A stretch of DNA of 49,908 bases from Deltaproteobacteria bacterium (lineage in GTDB: Bacteria > Desulfobacterota > Binatia > UBA9968), in contig SHYW01000029.1 of NCBI GenBank assembly GCA_009692615.1, positions 1 through 49,908 on the forward strand, given 5' to 3'. The notes under the pieces are model-generated. The model had not been told where the DNA came from, searched no databases, and worked only from the letters and a program-made list of their open reading frames with translations. This document shows positions 41,480 to 49,763 of the stretch, one piece after another. The position numbers and the translations under genes are program-made. Position 1 is the first letter of the stretch; each line of letters begins with the position of its first letter.

Positions 41480-41865
41480 GGTCGTGGTGTTGACGGAGCG
41501 GCGGCGATCTTCTCGGGTTGCGGCGCATCCGGCGCGGCACCGACGAAATAAATCGGCTCGCTGCCCTTTAAGTGACTCGGCGTGACCACGTAGTTGCCGC
41601 GCACCGCCGGATAGATGATGTTGTTGGCGACATCCGCGCGACCGCCGCTCAACACGTAACCAATCCCGCCCGTGAGCAATCCCAATCCCGCGTAGGTGAC
41701 CTTGGCGGGAATGTAAAAGACGCTAGCGAGAGCCGCTCCGACACCGTAACCCGCCTCTTGGCCGACAGGCTCAGCGATTTGATCCGCTGACTGCGCGAAC
41801 AAAGGGCTCGACATTACGGTAACCAATGACGCTAGGGCAATGCCCTTGAGCAATTGTGTTTTCAT
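41476..41865 (-). CDS. Small exported hypothetical protein
   Basis: A 129-residue protein with a signal peptide (about 1-24, ending FAQS). After it come a Gly/Ala-rich hydrophobic stretch (YGVGAALASVFYIPAKVTYAGLGLLTGGIGYVLSGG) that may insert into a membrane, and a conserved-looking end, RADVANNIIYPAVRGNYVVTPSHLKGSEPIYFVG. I do not recognise the function. A promoter (TTGACA/TATCTT) is placed directly upstream. The Pro/Ala-rich tail is short. Confidence 0.65.
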   Translation of the reverse strand: MKTQLLKGIALASLVTVMSSPLFAQSADQIAEPVGQEAGYGVGAALASVFYIPAKVTYAGLGLLTGGIGYVLSGGRADVANNIIYPAVRGNYVVTPSHLKGSEPIYFVGAAPDAPQPEKIAAAPSTPRP

Positions 41866-41871
41866 GCCCCG

Positions 41872-41900
41872 AAGATAACGCAGAGATGTGTTACTGTCAA
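41872..41900 (-). promoter_or_regulatory. Promoter of the small exported protein
   Basis: On the minus strand TTGACA (41895-41900) and TATCTT (41872-41877) are 17 bp apart. The -10 ends 6 bp from the ATG at 41865, so the leader would be absent or the -10 is shifted. Confidence 0.4.
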
Positions 41901-42051
41901 TAATTGAATTTTATAAAAATTTAAATTTATGGGATAAATTTATTATTGCTTAACGTCAGAGTAACGGCCAACTTAGTAGTTAGTGATTACAGTCAATAAA
42001 ATACTCAGCCTGTTCTGAGTAACGATAGATTTTCAGAATAACGTTATTCAA
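41881..42051. other. AT-rich intergenic island with small dyads
   Basis: A markedly AT-rich stretch between glnE and the small exported gene. It contains GTCAATAA twice (41896, 41991), a 7-bp hairpin TACTCAG-CCTGTT-CTGAGTA (42002-42021) and a perfect 14-bp palindrome GAATAACGTTATTC (42036-42049) 2 bp after the glnE stop. GAGTAACG occurs twice. No open frame is present. Confidence 0.5.
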
Positions 42052-45000
42052 TTACCCAGCTAAAAAGTAGCGCTGATAGCAGGCGCGGATTTTTTCCCGA
42101 CGCTGTCGATAGTCTTGCAAGAGTTTAGCGCCGAGTTTTGGCGCTGAGCGCGGGCCGGTTTTGGTCGCATGGCCGTAGCCTAACGCTTTGGCGATACCAT
42201 CGATGCGGCCGGGCTCGGCGTCGAAGGCGTCGATGGATTGGTCGCGCTCCAGGCGCAAGCGGTGATCGAGCCGGCGCAGGAATAGGTAACCGTCGGCGAG
42301 CAACTTATGCTCTGCCGTTGTGATGATCTTGGTTTCTTGCAGAGCGTTGAGCGCCGCCAAGGTTTCGCGCTGGCGCAGCCGGGTCAAACGATGGCCGTGG
42401 GCGAGCTGCAACATTTGGCTGAGAAACTCGATATCGACCAAGCCGCCGCGGCCTTTCTTGAGATTGAAGCGCGTGTCATCCTCGCCGGCAAGCTCGCGCT
42501 CCATGCGCATGCGTAGATGATGGATCTCCGCGACGCCGTCAGTTGGAAGTTCGTCGCCGTAGGCAAAGCGTTCGATGATTTTCTCGACCGCTTTGCCGAG
42601 GCTTGGGTCGCCGGCGATGAAGCGAGTCTTGATCAGCGCTTGGCGCTCCCACAATTGCGCCGCGCTTTGGTGATAGTCGCGATAAGCGTCGAGCGCGCAG
42701 ACAATCGGCCCCGCCTTGCCTGACGGGCGCAGTTGCATGTCGATCTTATAGGCGATGCCTTCTTTCGTTGGCGCCGATAAGTATGTAGGAAGCTTTTGGC
42801 CGAGGCGGACGAAATATTCATGAGCCGGTAATTTCCCCTGCGGTCCGCCGGCGCTCTCGGCGTTTTCCGCGGCATCATAGATAAACACCAGATCGAGATC
42901 GGAATTGTAGTCTATCTCTCGGCCACCCAACTTGCCGCCGCCGATGACTACGAATCGGCCTTTCGTCACCGCGCCAAATTTTGCCGTCAGTTCTCTCAAT
43001 GTTAGATCCAGCGCTGCCTGCACACAGGAGTCAGCCAAGTCGGCAAGCTGGTGCAACACCGGCATCAACTCAATGCTGCCGCCGAGGTCGTGTAAGCCGA
43101 TGCGGATGAACTCTTCGGTCTTGTAACGGCGCAGGGCGTTGAGCTGGTCTTCGAGGTCGGTGAATTCTGCTAGCGCGGTGCTAAGTTCGGCGAGCATCGT
43201 GCTCTTCGATTTCTCGATGCGGGTCAGGTCGACGCGAATCAAGGTGTCGATGATCTCTGGGCGCTTGAGGAACAGATCGGTGAGAAACTGGCTGTCGGCG
43301 AATAGCGTGATGAGCAGCCGCATCGTCTCGGGCTTCTCCGCCAACAGCGTCAGAAAGCCGGTGCGCCCGCCGATGCGGTGGCTGAAATCGGCGAGATTGA
43401 ACAGCGCCCGATCCGGTGCGCCTGACTTGGCGATCTCGGCGATCAGCGCCGGGCCCAACGTGCGCATGACTTTCAAGCGTTTGGGGCTCGGCGGCGAGTA
43501 GATTTCGCCGTCGCGCACGGCGAGCAGATTTTCATAAGCTTTTGCCGGCTCGGCGAAGCCCACCTTGGCCAATTGCTTGGTGATCGCCGGCTCATTGTCG
43601 AGATCATTCCAGATCGCGCTCTCGAGGCTGGCGCCTTCGCTCGCGATCTCTTTTTGCGCGCTGTAAAAGAGCCGATCGAAGATGCCGCGCACGGTATTGG
43701 TGTAGCGATGATGATCGCGCCAGAAAAGTTCGCGCTCGCTTTGCTTACCTTTGCGTGTGTAGCCCATGCGGCGCGCGTAGGCTTGCTCTTCGTCTTGACC
43801 TTCGGGGATCGAGTGGACATGGCCTTCCTGGACGATTTGCACTTTATGCTCGGCTTGGCGGAGAAAGCGGTAGGCTGCGATCAGTTGGTCGCGCTCTTCT
43901 ATTGAAATGAATTTCAGCCGTGCCAATTCCGCCAACGCTGGCAGCGTGCTCGGCCCGCGTAAACTCACCTCGTAACCGCCGTTGACCAGTTGCAGCGCTT
44001 GAGTGAAGAACTCGATCTCGCGAATGCCGCCGTAGCCGAGCTTTAGATTTCGCTCTTTGCCGTCGCTGGTGAGCAGTTCGTTTTCGATGCGCGACTTCAT
44101 ATGGCGCAGCTCGTCGACCGTGGTGTAGTCGAGGTAGCGTCGATAGATAAACGGTTCGAGTTCTTTGAGAAAGTTAACGCCGAGTTCGACATCGCCTGCT
44201 ACCGACCGCGCTTTGATCATCGCGGCGCGTTCCCAACATTGACCCCAGGACTCATAATAGAGCATCGCCGAATTCACCGACTGCACCAACGGACCGTTGG
44301 CGCCGAGCGGGCGCAAGCGCAGATCGATGCGAAAAACGAATCCGTCTTCGGTGACATCGCCCATGGCGTTAATAATTTTCTGCCCGACGGCGCTGAAAAA
44401 TTCCCGCGGACCGACTTTGCCTTTGCGCCCACCGCTGCTCTCCCCTTCATCGTCTTGGTAGAGAAAGATGACGTCGACATCGGAACTGAAGTTAAGCTCG
44501 CGCCCGCCCAACTTGCCCATGCCGATGACGACGAAACGATTGGGCTTGTTCGATCCCGGCGAGTTGAGTTGGCCAAAATCTTTTTCCACTTCGGTGCGGG
44601 AAAAACGGTAAGCCGCGTGCAGTGACGCTTCGGCCAAGGCGGTCAGCTCGCGCACGGTTTCTTCCATGGTCACCGACGCCAGCAGATCGCGTGTGCCGAT
44701 GCGCAGGTATTCGCGCTGTTTGTGGCGGCGCAGGGCGGCGCAGAAATCGTCGAAGCTCGCGGCTTTCTTGATGACGGCTTGGAGATAGTGCTGGTGTTTG
44801 GCGACGGTTTTCTGACGAAGGGAAATTTGGCGTCTAAAGAAATCGGGCCAGTTTACTCCGGTATGGATCAGCACGTCGCTGAGAAACGCGCTGCTGCCGA
44901 GGAGACGGAGCAGGTCGATTAGCTGCTTGTTAGGGATCTTTATGAGTGTCTGAGGATGGCTTGCGGCGATGAGCCGCTGCAAATTATTTTCCGCGAGCCG

Positions 45001-45072
45001 GGGCGACGGACTTTCTTCGAGCAGTTTTCGGTAGCGACGGGTGATGACCGACGGGCTTATTTTCATAGCCAT
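42052..45072 (-). CDS. glnE: Glutamine synthetase adenylyltransferase/adenylyl-removing enzyme GlnE
   Basis: A 1,006-residue bifunctional enzyme that adds AMP to, or removes it from, glutamine synthetase in response to nitrogen status through PII. Both nucleotidyltransferase domains are intact: GKLGGRELNFSSDVDVIF at about 186-203 (deadenylylase half) and GKLGGREIDYNSDLDLVF at about 709-726 (adenylylase half). Each is followed by the RLRPLGANGPLV or QLRPSGKAGPIV motif. Length is slightly above the usual 950. Neither glnA nor glnB is in the window. Confidence 0.95.
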   Translation of the reverse strand: MAMKISPSVITRRYRKLLEESPSPRLAENNLQRLIAASHPQTLIKIPNKQLIDLLRLLGSSAFLSDVLIHTGVNWPDFFRRQISLRQKTVAKHQHYLQAVIKKAASFDDFCAALRRHKQREYLRIGTRDLLASVTMEETVRELTALAEASLHAAYRFSRTEVEKDFGQLNSPGSNKPNRFVVIGMGKLGGRELNFSSDVDVIFLYQDDEGESSGGRKGKVGPREFFSAVGQKIINAMGDVTEDGFVFRIDLRLRPLGANGPLVQSVNSAMLYYESWGQCWERAAMIKARSVAGDVELGVNFLKELEPFIYRRYLDYTTVDELRHMKSRIENELLTSDGKERNLKLGYGGIREIEFFTQALQLVNGGYEVSLRGPSTLPALAELARLKFISIEERDQLIAAYRFLRQAEHKVQIVQEGHVHSIPEGQDEEQAYARRMGYTRKGKQSERELFWRDHHRYTNTVRGIFDRLFYSAQKEIASEGASLESAIWNDLDNEPAITKQLAKVGFAEPAKAYENLLAVRDGEIYSPPSPKRLKVMRTLGPALIAEIAKSGAPDRALFNLADFSHRIGGRTGFLTLLAEKPETMRLLITLFADSQFLTDLFLKRPEIIDTLIRVDLTRIEKSKSTMLAELSTALAEFTDLEDQLNALRRYKTEEFIRIGLHDLGGSIELMPVLHQLADLADSCVQAALDLTLRELTAKFGAVTKGRFVVIGGGKLGGREIDYNSDLDLVFIYDAAENAESAGGPQGKLPAHEYFVRLGQKLPTYLSAPTKEGIAYKIDMQLRPSGKAGPIVCALDAYRDYHQSAAQLWERQALIKTRFIAGDPSLGKAVEKIIERFAYGDELPTDGVAEIHHLRMRMERELAGEDDTRFNLKKGRGGLVDIEFLSQMLQLAHGHRLTRLRQRETLAALNALQETKIITTAEHKLLADGYLFLRRLDHRLRLERDQSIDAFDAEPGRIDGIAKALGYGHATKTGPRSAPKLGAKLLQDYRQRREKIRACYQRYFLAG

Positions 45073-45134
45073 GAAGCGAAGCTAAATCCTCGGTCGTAGC
45101 ATTGCAACGAGTCGGCGATTTCTTGTTTCTCGAC

Positions 45135-45560
45135 TTAGAAATTGCCCCAACTCGTCACCCGCACGGGTGTGATCGCGATCATTGGCCGCTTGCCGATGGC
45201 CATGGTCCAGTACTGGGGATATTTTTTGCGCAATCGTTGCACGGCTCGCCGATGGTTTTCGCCGCGGCTTAACACGCGCGCTTTGCCGAATACCAGAACG
45301 TAAGCCAGCTTGCGCCAGTCTTCATCATAACGATCGATGACCAAAGCGACGTTGGGATTTTCGGCGATGTTCTTCAGCCGCTTGAGTTTGCTCGGCGCGG
45401 CGCGTTTGGGTTTCTCGTCGATGGGCGAGAAGAATCGTTTGCCGTCGTAGACGAAACAGATCGGAATGACGTGGGGCTGGCCGGAGTTGTCTGACGTCGC
45501 GAGATGCGCCGTGCGGGCGGAGCGGAGAAGGCGCGAGGCACGAGCCGTGAGGAGCGACAT
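45135..45560 (-). CDS. PPOX-class, probable F420-dependent oxidoreductase (Rv0121-like)
   Basis: A 141-residue split-barrel flavin/F420-binding protein. HLATSDNSGQPHVIPICFVYDG near 27-48, then KPKRAAPSKLKRLKNIAENPNVALVIDRYDEDWRKLAYVLVFGKARV, is the pattern of the TIGR03668 (Rv0121) group. The cofactor, F420 or FMN, cannot be decided here. I place the start at ATG 45560; the longer frame begins inside a repeated hairpin (45563-45657) and its extra ten residues are not credible. It is the only gene between glnE and that hairpin. Confidence 0.78.
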   Translation of the reverse strand: MSLLTARASRLLRSARTAHLATSDNSGQPHVIPICFVYDGKRFFSPIDEKPKRAAPSKLKRLKNIAENPNVALVIDRYDEDWRKLAYVLVFGKARVLSRGENHRRAVQRLRKKYPQYWTMAIGKRPMIAITPVRVTSWGNF

Positions 45561-45562
45561 AA

Positions 45563-45657
45563 AAGGCGATAGGCAGCAGGCATTAGGCAATAGTGAGCAG
45601 CAAAGAGTCTCGGAATTCTCCTCTTACTATTGCCTGTTGCCTCATGCCTATTGCCTT
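45563..45657. repeat. AGGCAATAGGCAT-word inverted repeat
   Basis: A 35-base arm (45563-45597) faces its imperfect complement (45623-45657) with about 29 of 35 positions matching and a 25-base loop. Both arms are made of the word AGGCA[A/T]TAGGCA. The element starts 1 bp after the stop of the binding-protein-fold gene on the minus strand and ends 2 bp before the next ATG. Confidence 0.8.
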
Positions 45658-45658
45658 C

Positions 45659-46651
45659 CTAGATCTTAAACTCTCCCACCACATTGGGCGCGAAGATTTC
45701 TTCGACGGTGAGTTTGCGCGCCAACAAACCCTGGTCGCCCATGTAGCGAATTAAATGTTCGAGCAAGTGGCGGTTGGCTTCGACGCCGTAGGGCCACCAG
45801 TCGGGACCGAAGATCTCGCGCATCTGTTCGCGCTCCCAAGGCAGCCACGGCAGGGTGCAGGCCATGGTGTTCGAGATGTGCATGTTTCTAATCGCTACGT
45901 CTTTGGCTTCGCAAAAGGCTTTGTACAGGCTGCGGGCGATCCATTGGTTTTTTTCGTAGACTTCTTTCTTGATCACCAACACATGCATGATCGGAAACAT
46001 TTTCGTGCGTTTGTAATATTCGATTTCCACGTCTTTGTAGTTGGGGAACAAGCGCTTTACTTTGGGACTGCCTTTGACGAAGCATGACGGCGCGCGCGCC
46101 GAAATCAGCGCGTCGATCTCGCCGCTCTCCAACATTCCATTCAACGTTTTGTCATCGGCGATCGGGTCGAGTTTGATTTCCGGCGGCAGGGTGAGCTTGA
46201 CCCGCTCTTTTCGGCCGGCTTCTTCCTGGCCGCCGGTAAACCAGTGCATGTCGGCGGTCTTGACGCCGTAGTCGTCGTTCAAAAAGCCGCGAATCCACAC
46301 CGCCGCGGTGATCGAATATTCCGGCGCGCCGATTTTCTTGCCTTTGAAATCGGCCGCCGTTTTGATGCCCGAGTCGGTGTTGATGAACACGCACGAGTGG
46401 CGGAAGTAACGCGACGGAAAAATCGGGATGGCGACAAACGGCGAGTTGCCGCGGCTGATCATGGTGACGTGATTGGACAACGACATTTCCGAAACGTCGA
46501 ATTCCTGATGATGGCCCATGCGCCAGAAAATCTCTTCGGCTTCCAGCGGCACGTAGTTGATGCGAATGCCTTCAGCTTGCACGTCGCCGGTGCGCAGCGC
46601 GACGGTGCGGTCGTAGTTGCCGCAGCCGACGGTTAGAAATAATTTTTCCAC
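45659..46651 (-). CDS. 4,5-dihydroxyphthalate-decarboxylase-like / binding-protein-fold protein
   Basis: A 330-residue paralog of the protein at 39504-40475. FLTVGCGNYDRTVALRTGDV, FDVSEMSLSNHVTMISRG, FVAIPIFPSRYFRHS and DFKGKKIGAPEY are the shared blocks, and both end with an L-x-V-E-E-M/I-F motif. It has no signal peptide. It may be a decarboxylase-like enzyme or a small-molecule binder. The start is GTG with GGGAGG 8 bases upstream. It lies downstream of the iron-type ABC operon, separated by a word-repeat hairpin. Confidence 0.72.
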   Translation of the reverse strand: MEKLFLTVGCGNYDRTVALRTGDVQAEGIRINYVPLEAEEIFWRMGHHQEFDVSEMSLSNHVTMISRGNSPFVAIPIFPSRYFRHSCVFINTDSGIKTAADFKGKKIGAPEYSITAAVWIRGFLNDDYGVKTADMHWFTGGQEEAGRKERVKLTLPPEIKLDPIADDKTLNGMLESGEIDALISARAPSCFVKGSPKVKRLFPNYKDVEIEYYKRTKMFPIMHVLVIKKEVYEKNQWIARSLYKAFCEAKDVAIRNMHISNTMACTLPWLPWEREQMREIFGPDWWPYGVEANRHLLEHLIRYMGDQGLLARKLTVEEIFAPNVVGEFKI

Positions 46652-46708
46652 TTTTTATCCTCCCGAAAATCTATGCGTGAGTCGTGACGCTGAGTCGCTA
46701 AACCAAAA

Positions 46709-46880
46709 AAATCCGAAATTCGAATATCGAAAGCGGCCCCGCGGATCGAAACAAACGAGGGCCAAACAAAACCCAAAGAAAATCCAAAACGCCGAATCCG
46801 AATAGTCCGTGCTTGGAACATTCCCTTTGTTTTTGGTCATTTGAATTTGTTTTGGATTTCGTGCTTCGAAATTCGGATTT
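46709..46880. repeat. CGAAATTCGAAT-word nested inverted repeat
   Basis: AAATCCGAAATTCGAA (46709-46724) pairs with the complement at 46865-46880 (15 of 16), and nested inside AAATCCAAAAC (46780-46790) pairs perfectly with GTTTTGGATTT (46849-46859). The whole 230-bp gap between the permease and the binding-protein-fold gene is built of such AT-rich words. The element starts 3 bp after the permease stop. Confidence 0.75.
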
Positions 46881-46883
46881 GTC

Positions 46884-48641
46884 TTACTTCGTGTCCCAGC
46901 GCGAGTAGCGTTGGGCGATGGCGATTAGAATTACCGAAATCAGCGAGATGACCAGACCGATGGCGGCGACTCGGCCGCGCATACCGTCTAAATAGAGAAA
47001 ATAAAGCAGCGGGCCGAGCGGTTCGGCGCCGGGGCTGTATAAAAATAACGTCGCGCTGAACTCGCGCATGAAGATGGTCACGAGAATGATCCAGCCGGCC
47101 ATCACGCCGGGACGCATCATCGGAATCAATATGCGCCGAAAGGTGGCGAGAAATCCGGCGCCGCAGACGATGGAGGCTTCTTCCAATTCTTTGTGCACTT
47201 GGATGATCGTGCTGGTGACGGCACGCAGGCCGTAGGGCAAAAAGCGGGTGACGTAGGCGATGAGAATGATCCAGATCGTCGCATAAACCGGAATCGGAAA
47301 ATCGACATAGGCCCAGAGCAATCCTAGCGCCATGGCCGTGCCGGGAAACGCCCAAGGGATGAATACCAAACCTTCGATCAAGCCGCGCCCGGCGATTTTC
47401 GTTCTAACGGTAATGTAGGCGGCCAGCGACGCCAGCAACATGCACAGCGTGGCGCCGACCAGCGAGAGGATCAGACTATTGATAAACGCCTTGTGGACGC
47501 GCGGCGTGGCCCAGACATATTGAAAATGCGAGAGAGTTAAATTGTGCCAGGTCTGCCAGGTCGGCACGTGGTAGTAGGGGAGGATTGACACTAACGTTAA
47601 AACTAAAATCGGCAACACGACTAGCAGGATTAGCAAAAAGAATGCGACACCGGTGGCGGCGTAGCGCCAGGGGCCGAGCTCGATCTGGTGCGGGCGAAAG
47701 CCTTTGCCGGTGACCGTAGAAAATGACTCTACTTGGGAAGTGAAGCGTCGATAGAGATAGACGAAGAACAAGGCGACGAAGAGAATGCCGACACCGTAGG
47801 CGGCGGCGAGGTTGTGATTGGTCGGAAACGAGCCCAACGCTTCGCGCCAAATCTTCGTCGTGAAGACTTCGATGCGCGCGGGCAGGGCGATGATCGCCGG
47901 CGTGTCGAAACTCTCCACGGCACGGACGAAGTTCAGCGTTCCCGCGGCGAGGATTGCCGGTCGGATGAGCGGGAAGGTTATGCGGTGCATGACGCCGAAT
48001 TCGTTCGATCCCAAAGTCTTGGCCGATTCTTCCAGCGACGGGTCCATGCTTTTCATTGCCGCGGCGACGATCAAAAACGCCAGCGGCGTCAGGATCAGTG
48101 CCTCGACGAAGATCAACCCCGGCATGGAGTAGATGTTGAACGGCCCCTTCTCCATGCCAAAGAGCCTCACGAACAGGCCGTTGATCAAACCATTGCTCGG
48201 GTTGAGCAACATCACCCAGGAGATCGAAACTAAGATCGGCGGCAAGATGTTTGGGATGATCGCCGTCAATTCAAACAAGCGGCGCCAGGGCGCGTCGGTG
48301 CGGATCGTGATCCACGCCAACGCCAGCGCGAAGAGCACCGAAAGTCCCGAAGCGCCGATGCCGAAGATGAACGAGTTCAACATCAGCGAATAGGCTTCGG
48401 GATCGCTGTAGGCTTTGACGTAGTTTTGCAGCGTGAAGTGGCCGGGGACTCCCAGCGGCGCGTCGGTGAGGCTGCCGTAAAAAAGAAAATAGGTCGGGTA
48501 GAGACTAAGAAAGGCGATGATGCCGCCGACGATGAGAAACACCCAACTGATCGGTTGGCTCAAGAACGCACCGACGCGGGAGCGACTCCAGGCTGAAGTC
48601 AGCGGCGGCTCGCCAGCAATAATAGTTTGGTCGACCGACAC
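46884..48641 (-). CDS. ABC transporter permease, fused two-domain (iron/Fbp-type)
   Basis: A 585-residue permease with two homologous halves and about 12 membrane segments, as in FbpB/AfuB-type ferric-iron importers. Each half has the EAA-loop for the ATPase: EESAKTLGSNEFGVMHRITFP in the first and EEASIVCGAGFLATFRRILIP in the second. It starts 12 bp after the stop of the binding-protein gene on the same strand, clearly one operon. No ATPase gene follows; the next gene is the binding-protein-fold paralog at 45659. Confidence 0.88.
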   Translation of the reverse strand: MSVDQTIIAGEPPLTSAWSRSRVGAFLSQPISWVFLIVGGIIAFLSLYPTYFLFYGSLTDAPLGVPGHFTLQNYVKAYSDPEAYSLMLNSFIFGIGASGLSVLFALALAWITIRTDAPWRRLFELTAIIPNILPPILVSISWVMLLNPSNGLINGLFVRLFGMEKGPFNIYSMPGLIFVEALILTPLAFLIVAAAMKSMDPSLEESAKTLGSNEFGVMHRITFPLIRPAILAAGTLNFVRAVESFDTPAIIALPARIEVFTTKIWREALGSFPTNHNLAAAYGVGILFVALFFVYLYRRFTSQVESFSTVTGKGFRPHQIELGPWRYAATGVAFFLLILLVVLPILVLTLVSILPYYHVPTWQTWHNLTLSHFQYVWATPRVHKAFINSLILSLVGATLCMLLASLAAYITVRTKIAGRGLIEGLVFIPWAFPGTAMALGLLWAYVDFPIPVYATIWIILIAYVTRFLPYGLRAVTSTIIQVHKELEEASIVCGAGFLATFRRILIPMMRPGVMAGWIILVTIFMREFSATLFLYSPGAEPLGPLLYFLYLDGMRGRVAAIGLVISLISVILIAIAQRYSRWDTK

Positions 48642-48653
48642 GAATAGATCCAG

Positions 48654-49664
48654 TTAGCGGAGAAAAATTTTCTCGTACTCTTTTTTCTTGTCGGCGAACT
48701 CTTTGGTGCTGAGATCGTCCATCTCGACGAAGCCGAGCTTGTCGGCACCGGCCAGCGGCGGCAAGATGCCTTTGCGGTTGACGAATTCGCCCAGTTTCGA
48801 CATCGTGTTCATGCTCTCGTCGTCGAGGAAGTAGTCGATGAAGGCTTTGCCGGCATTGACATGAGGCGCTTTACTTCCCAGCGTAATATAGCTGGCGTCG
48901 CCGATTAATTTGGCGTCTCTGACATAATCCACCGGTGCGCCCTGTTTACCGTGAATGTAAGCGTACTTGACGTAGGTGATCGCGACGGGGAATTCACCGC
49001 TGGCGACGCGTTCGGCGGCGGGCAAGAGCGATTCGACCCAGGCCGGCTTGTTGGCGGCGAGGTCGCGCATGAATTTTTCGCTTTTCTCCTTGCCCATGAT
49101 TTTATACAAACTCGCCAGCCACTGGGTCGTCGTGGTGTGCTGGGTCGGGTCGGGCATGACGATCTTGCCTTTGTATTGCGGCTTGGCGAGGTCGTCCAAC
49201 GATTTGGGATATTCAGTGGGCTTCAAACCAGACTTATTATAGACCACGCCGATGACGACGTTGCGGTAGCGCGGGCCAAGCAGGGGATCGATGACATCCT
49301 TGGGAAAATCGCTATTGGTCGGCGAATCGTATTTCTGAAAGAAGCCGTCTTTCTGCATCAGGCGCATGACGTTGTCGGCGGTGACGATCACATCGGCGAG
49401 CGGTTTACCGGCGCGAAACTCGCTCATCGCCCGGTCCATCACTTTGGTTGCTGAGGCGCGAAAGTATTCGACCTCGATGCCGAACTTTTTGTGAAAGGAC
49501 TGCATGATCGAGTCCATCGTGTCGGACTCGAGGGAACCGTAGGCGACGATCTTGCCTTCCTTTTTGGCGGCTTCGATAAGTTTGGCGTTTTGCGCGTCAG
49601 CGCCGGTGGAAATGACTAGCACGCCAAACAGTAGGCTTATGAAGGCGGATAATTTTTTGCTCAT
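48654..49664 (-). CDS. ABC-type extracellular solute-binding protein (iron/Fbp-like)
   Basis: A 336-residue periplasmic binding protein with a signal peptide (about 1-24, ending ADAQ). Segments AAKKEGKIVAYGSLESD, FGIEVEYFRASATKVMDRAMSEF, GKIVMPDPTQHTTTTQWLASL and SKAPHVNAGKAFIDYFLDDE fit the Fbp/thiamine-like group and match the orphan protein at 33519. Ferric iron or a small organic acid is the likely ligand. AAAGGAA precedes the ATG. The right-hand IS copy begins 99 bp upstream, so its native promoter region has been shortened or replaced. Confidence 0.87.
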   Translation of the reverse strand: MSKKLSAFISLLFGVLVISTGADAQNAKLIEAAKKEGKIVAYGSLESDTMDSIMQSFHKKFGIEVEYFRASATKVMDRAMSEFRAGKPLADVIVTADNVMRLMQKDGFFQKYDSPTNSDFPKDVIDPLLGPRYRNVVIGVVYNKSGLKPTEYPKSLDDLAKPQYKGKIVMPDPTQHTTTTQWLASLYKIMGKEKSEKFMRDLAANKPAWVESLLPAAERVASGEFPVAITYVKYAYIHGKQGAPVDYVRDAKLIGDASYITLGSKAPHVNAGKAFIDYFLDDESMNTMSKLGEFVNRKGILPPLAGADKLGFVEMDDLSTKEFADKKKEYEKIFLR

Positions 49665-49763
49665 GCTGCCACGGTTCCTTTATATTACGTTGACGGATGG
49701 TCGGCCCGAAGCGGAGCCGATGTTTTCAGATTTCACCTGGTGAGTCAAGCAAAGGTTTGCCGA

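Noticed and set aside
45561-45590. Ten-residue N-terminal extension of the PPOX-type protein
   Set aside because: It is translated from an arm of the word-repeat hairpin; the family start fits ATG 45560.
46617-46840. Small open frames in the gap between the permease and the binding-protein-fold gene
   Set aside because: They run through AT-rich word repeats on both strands and encode low-complexity peptides with no start signals.
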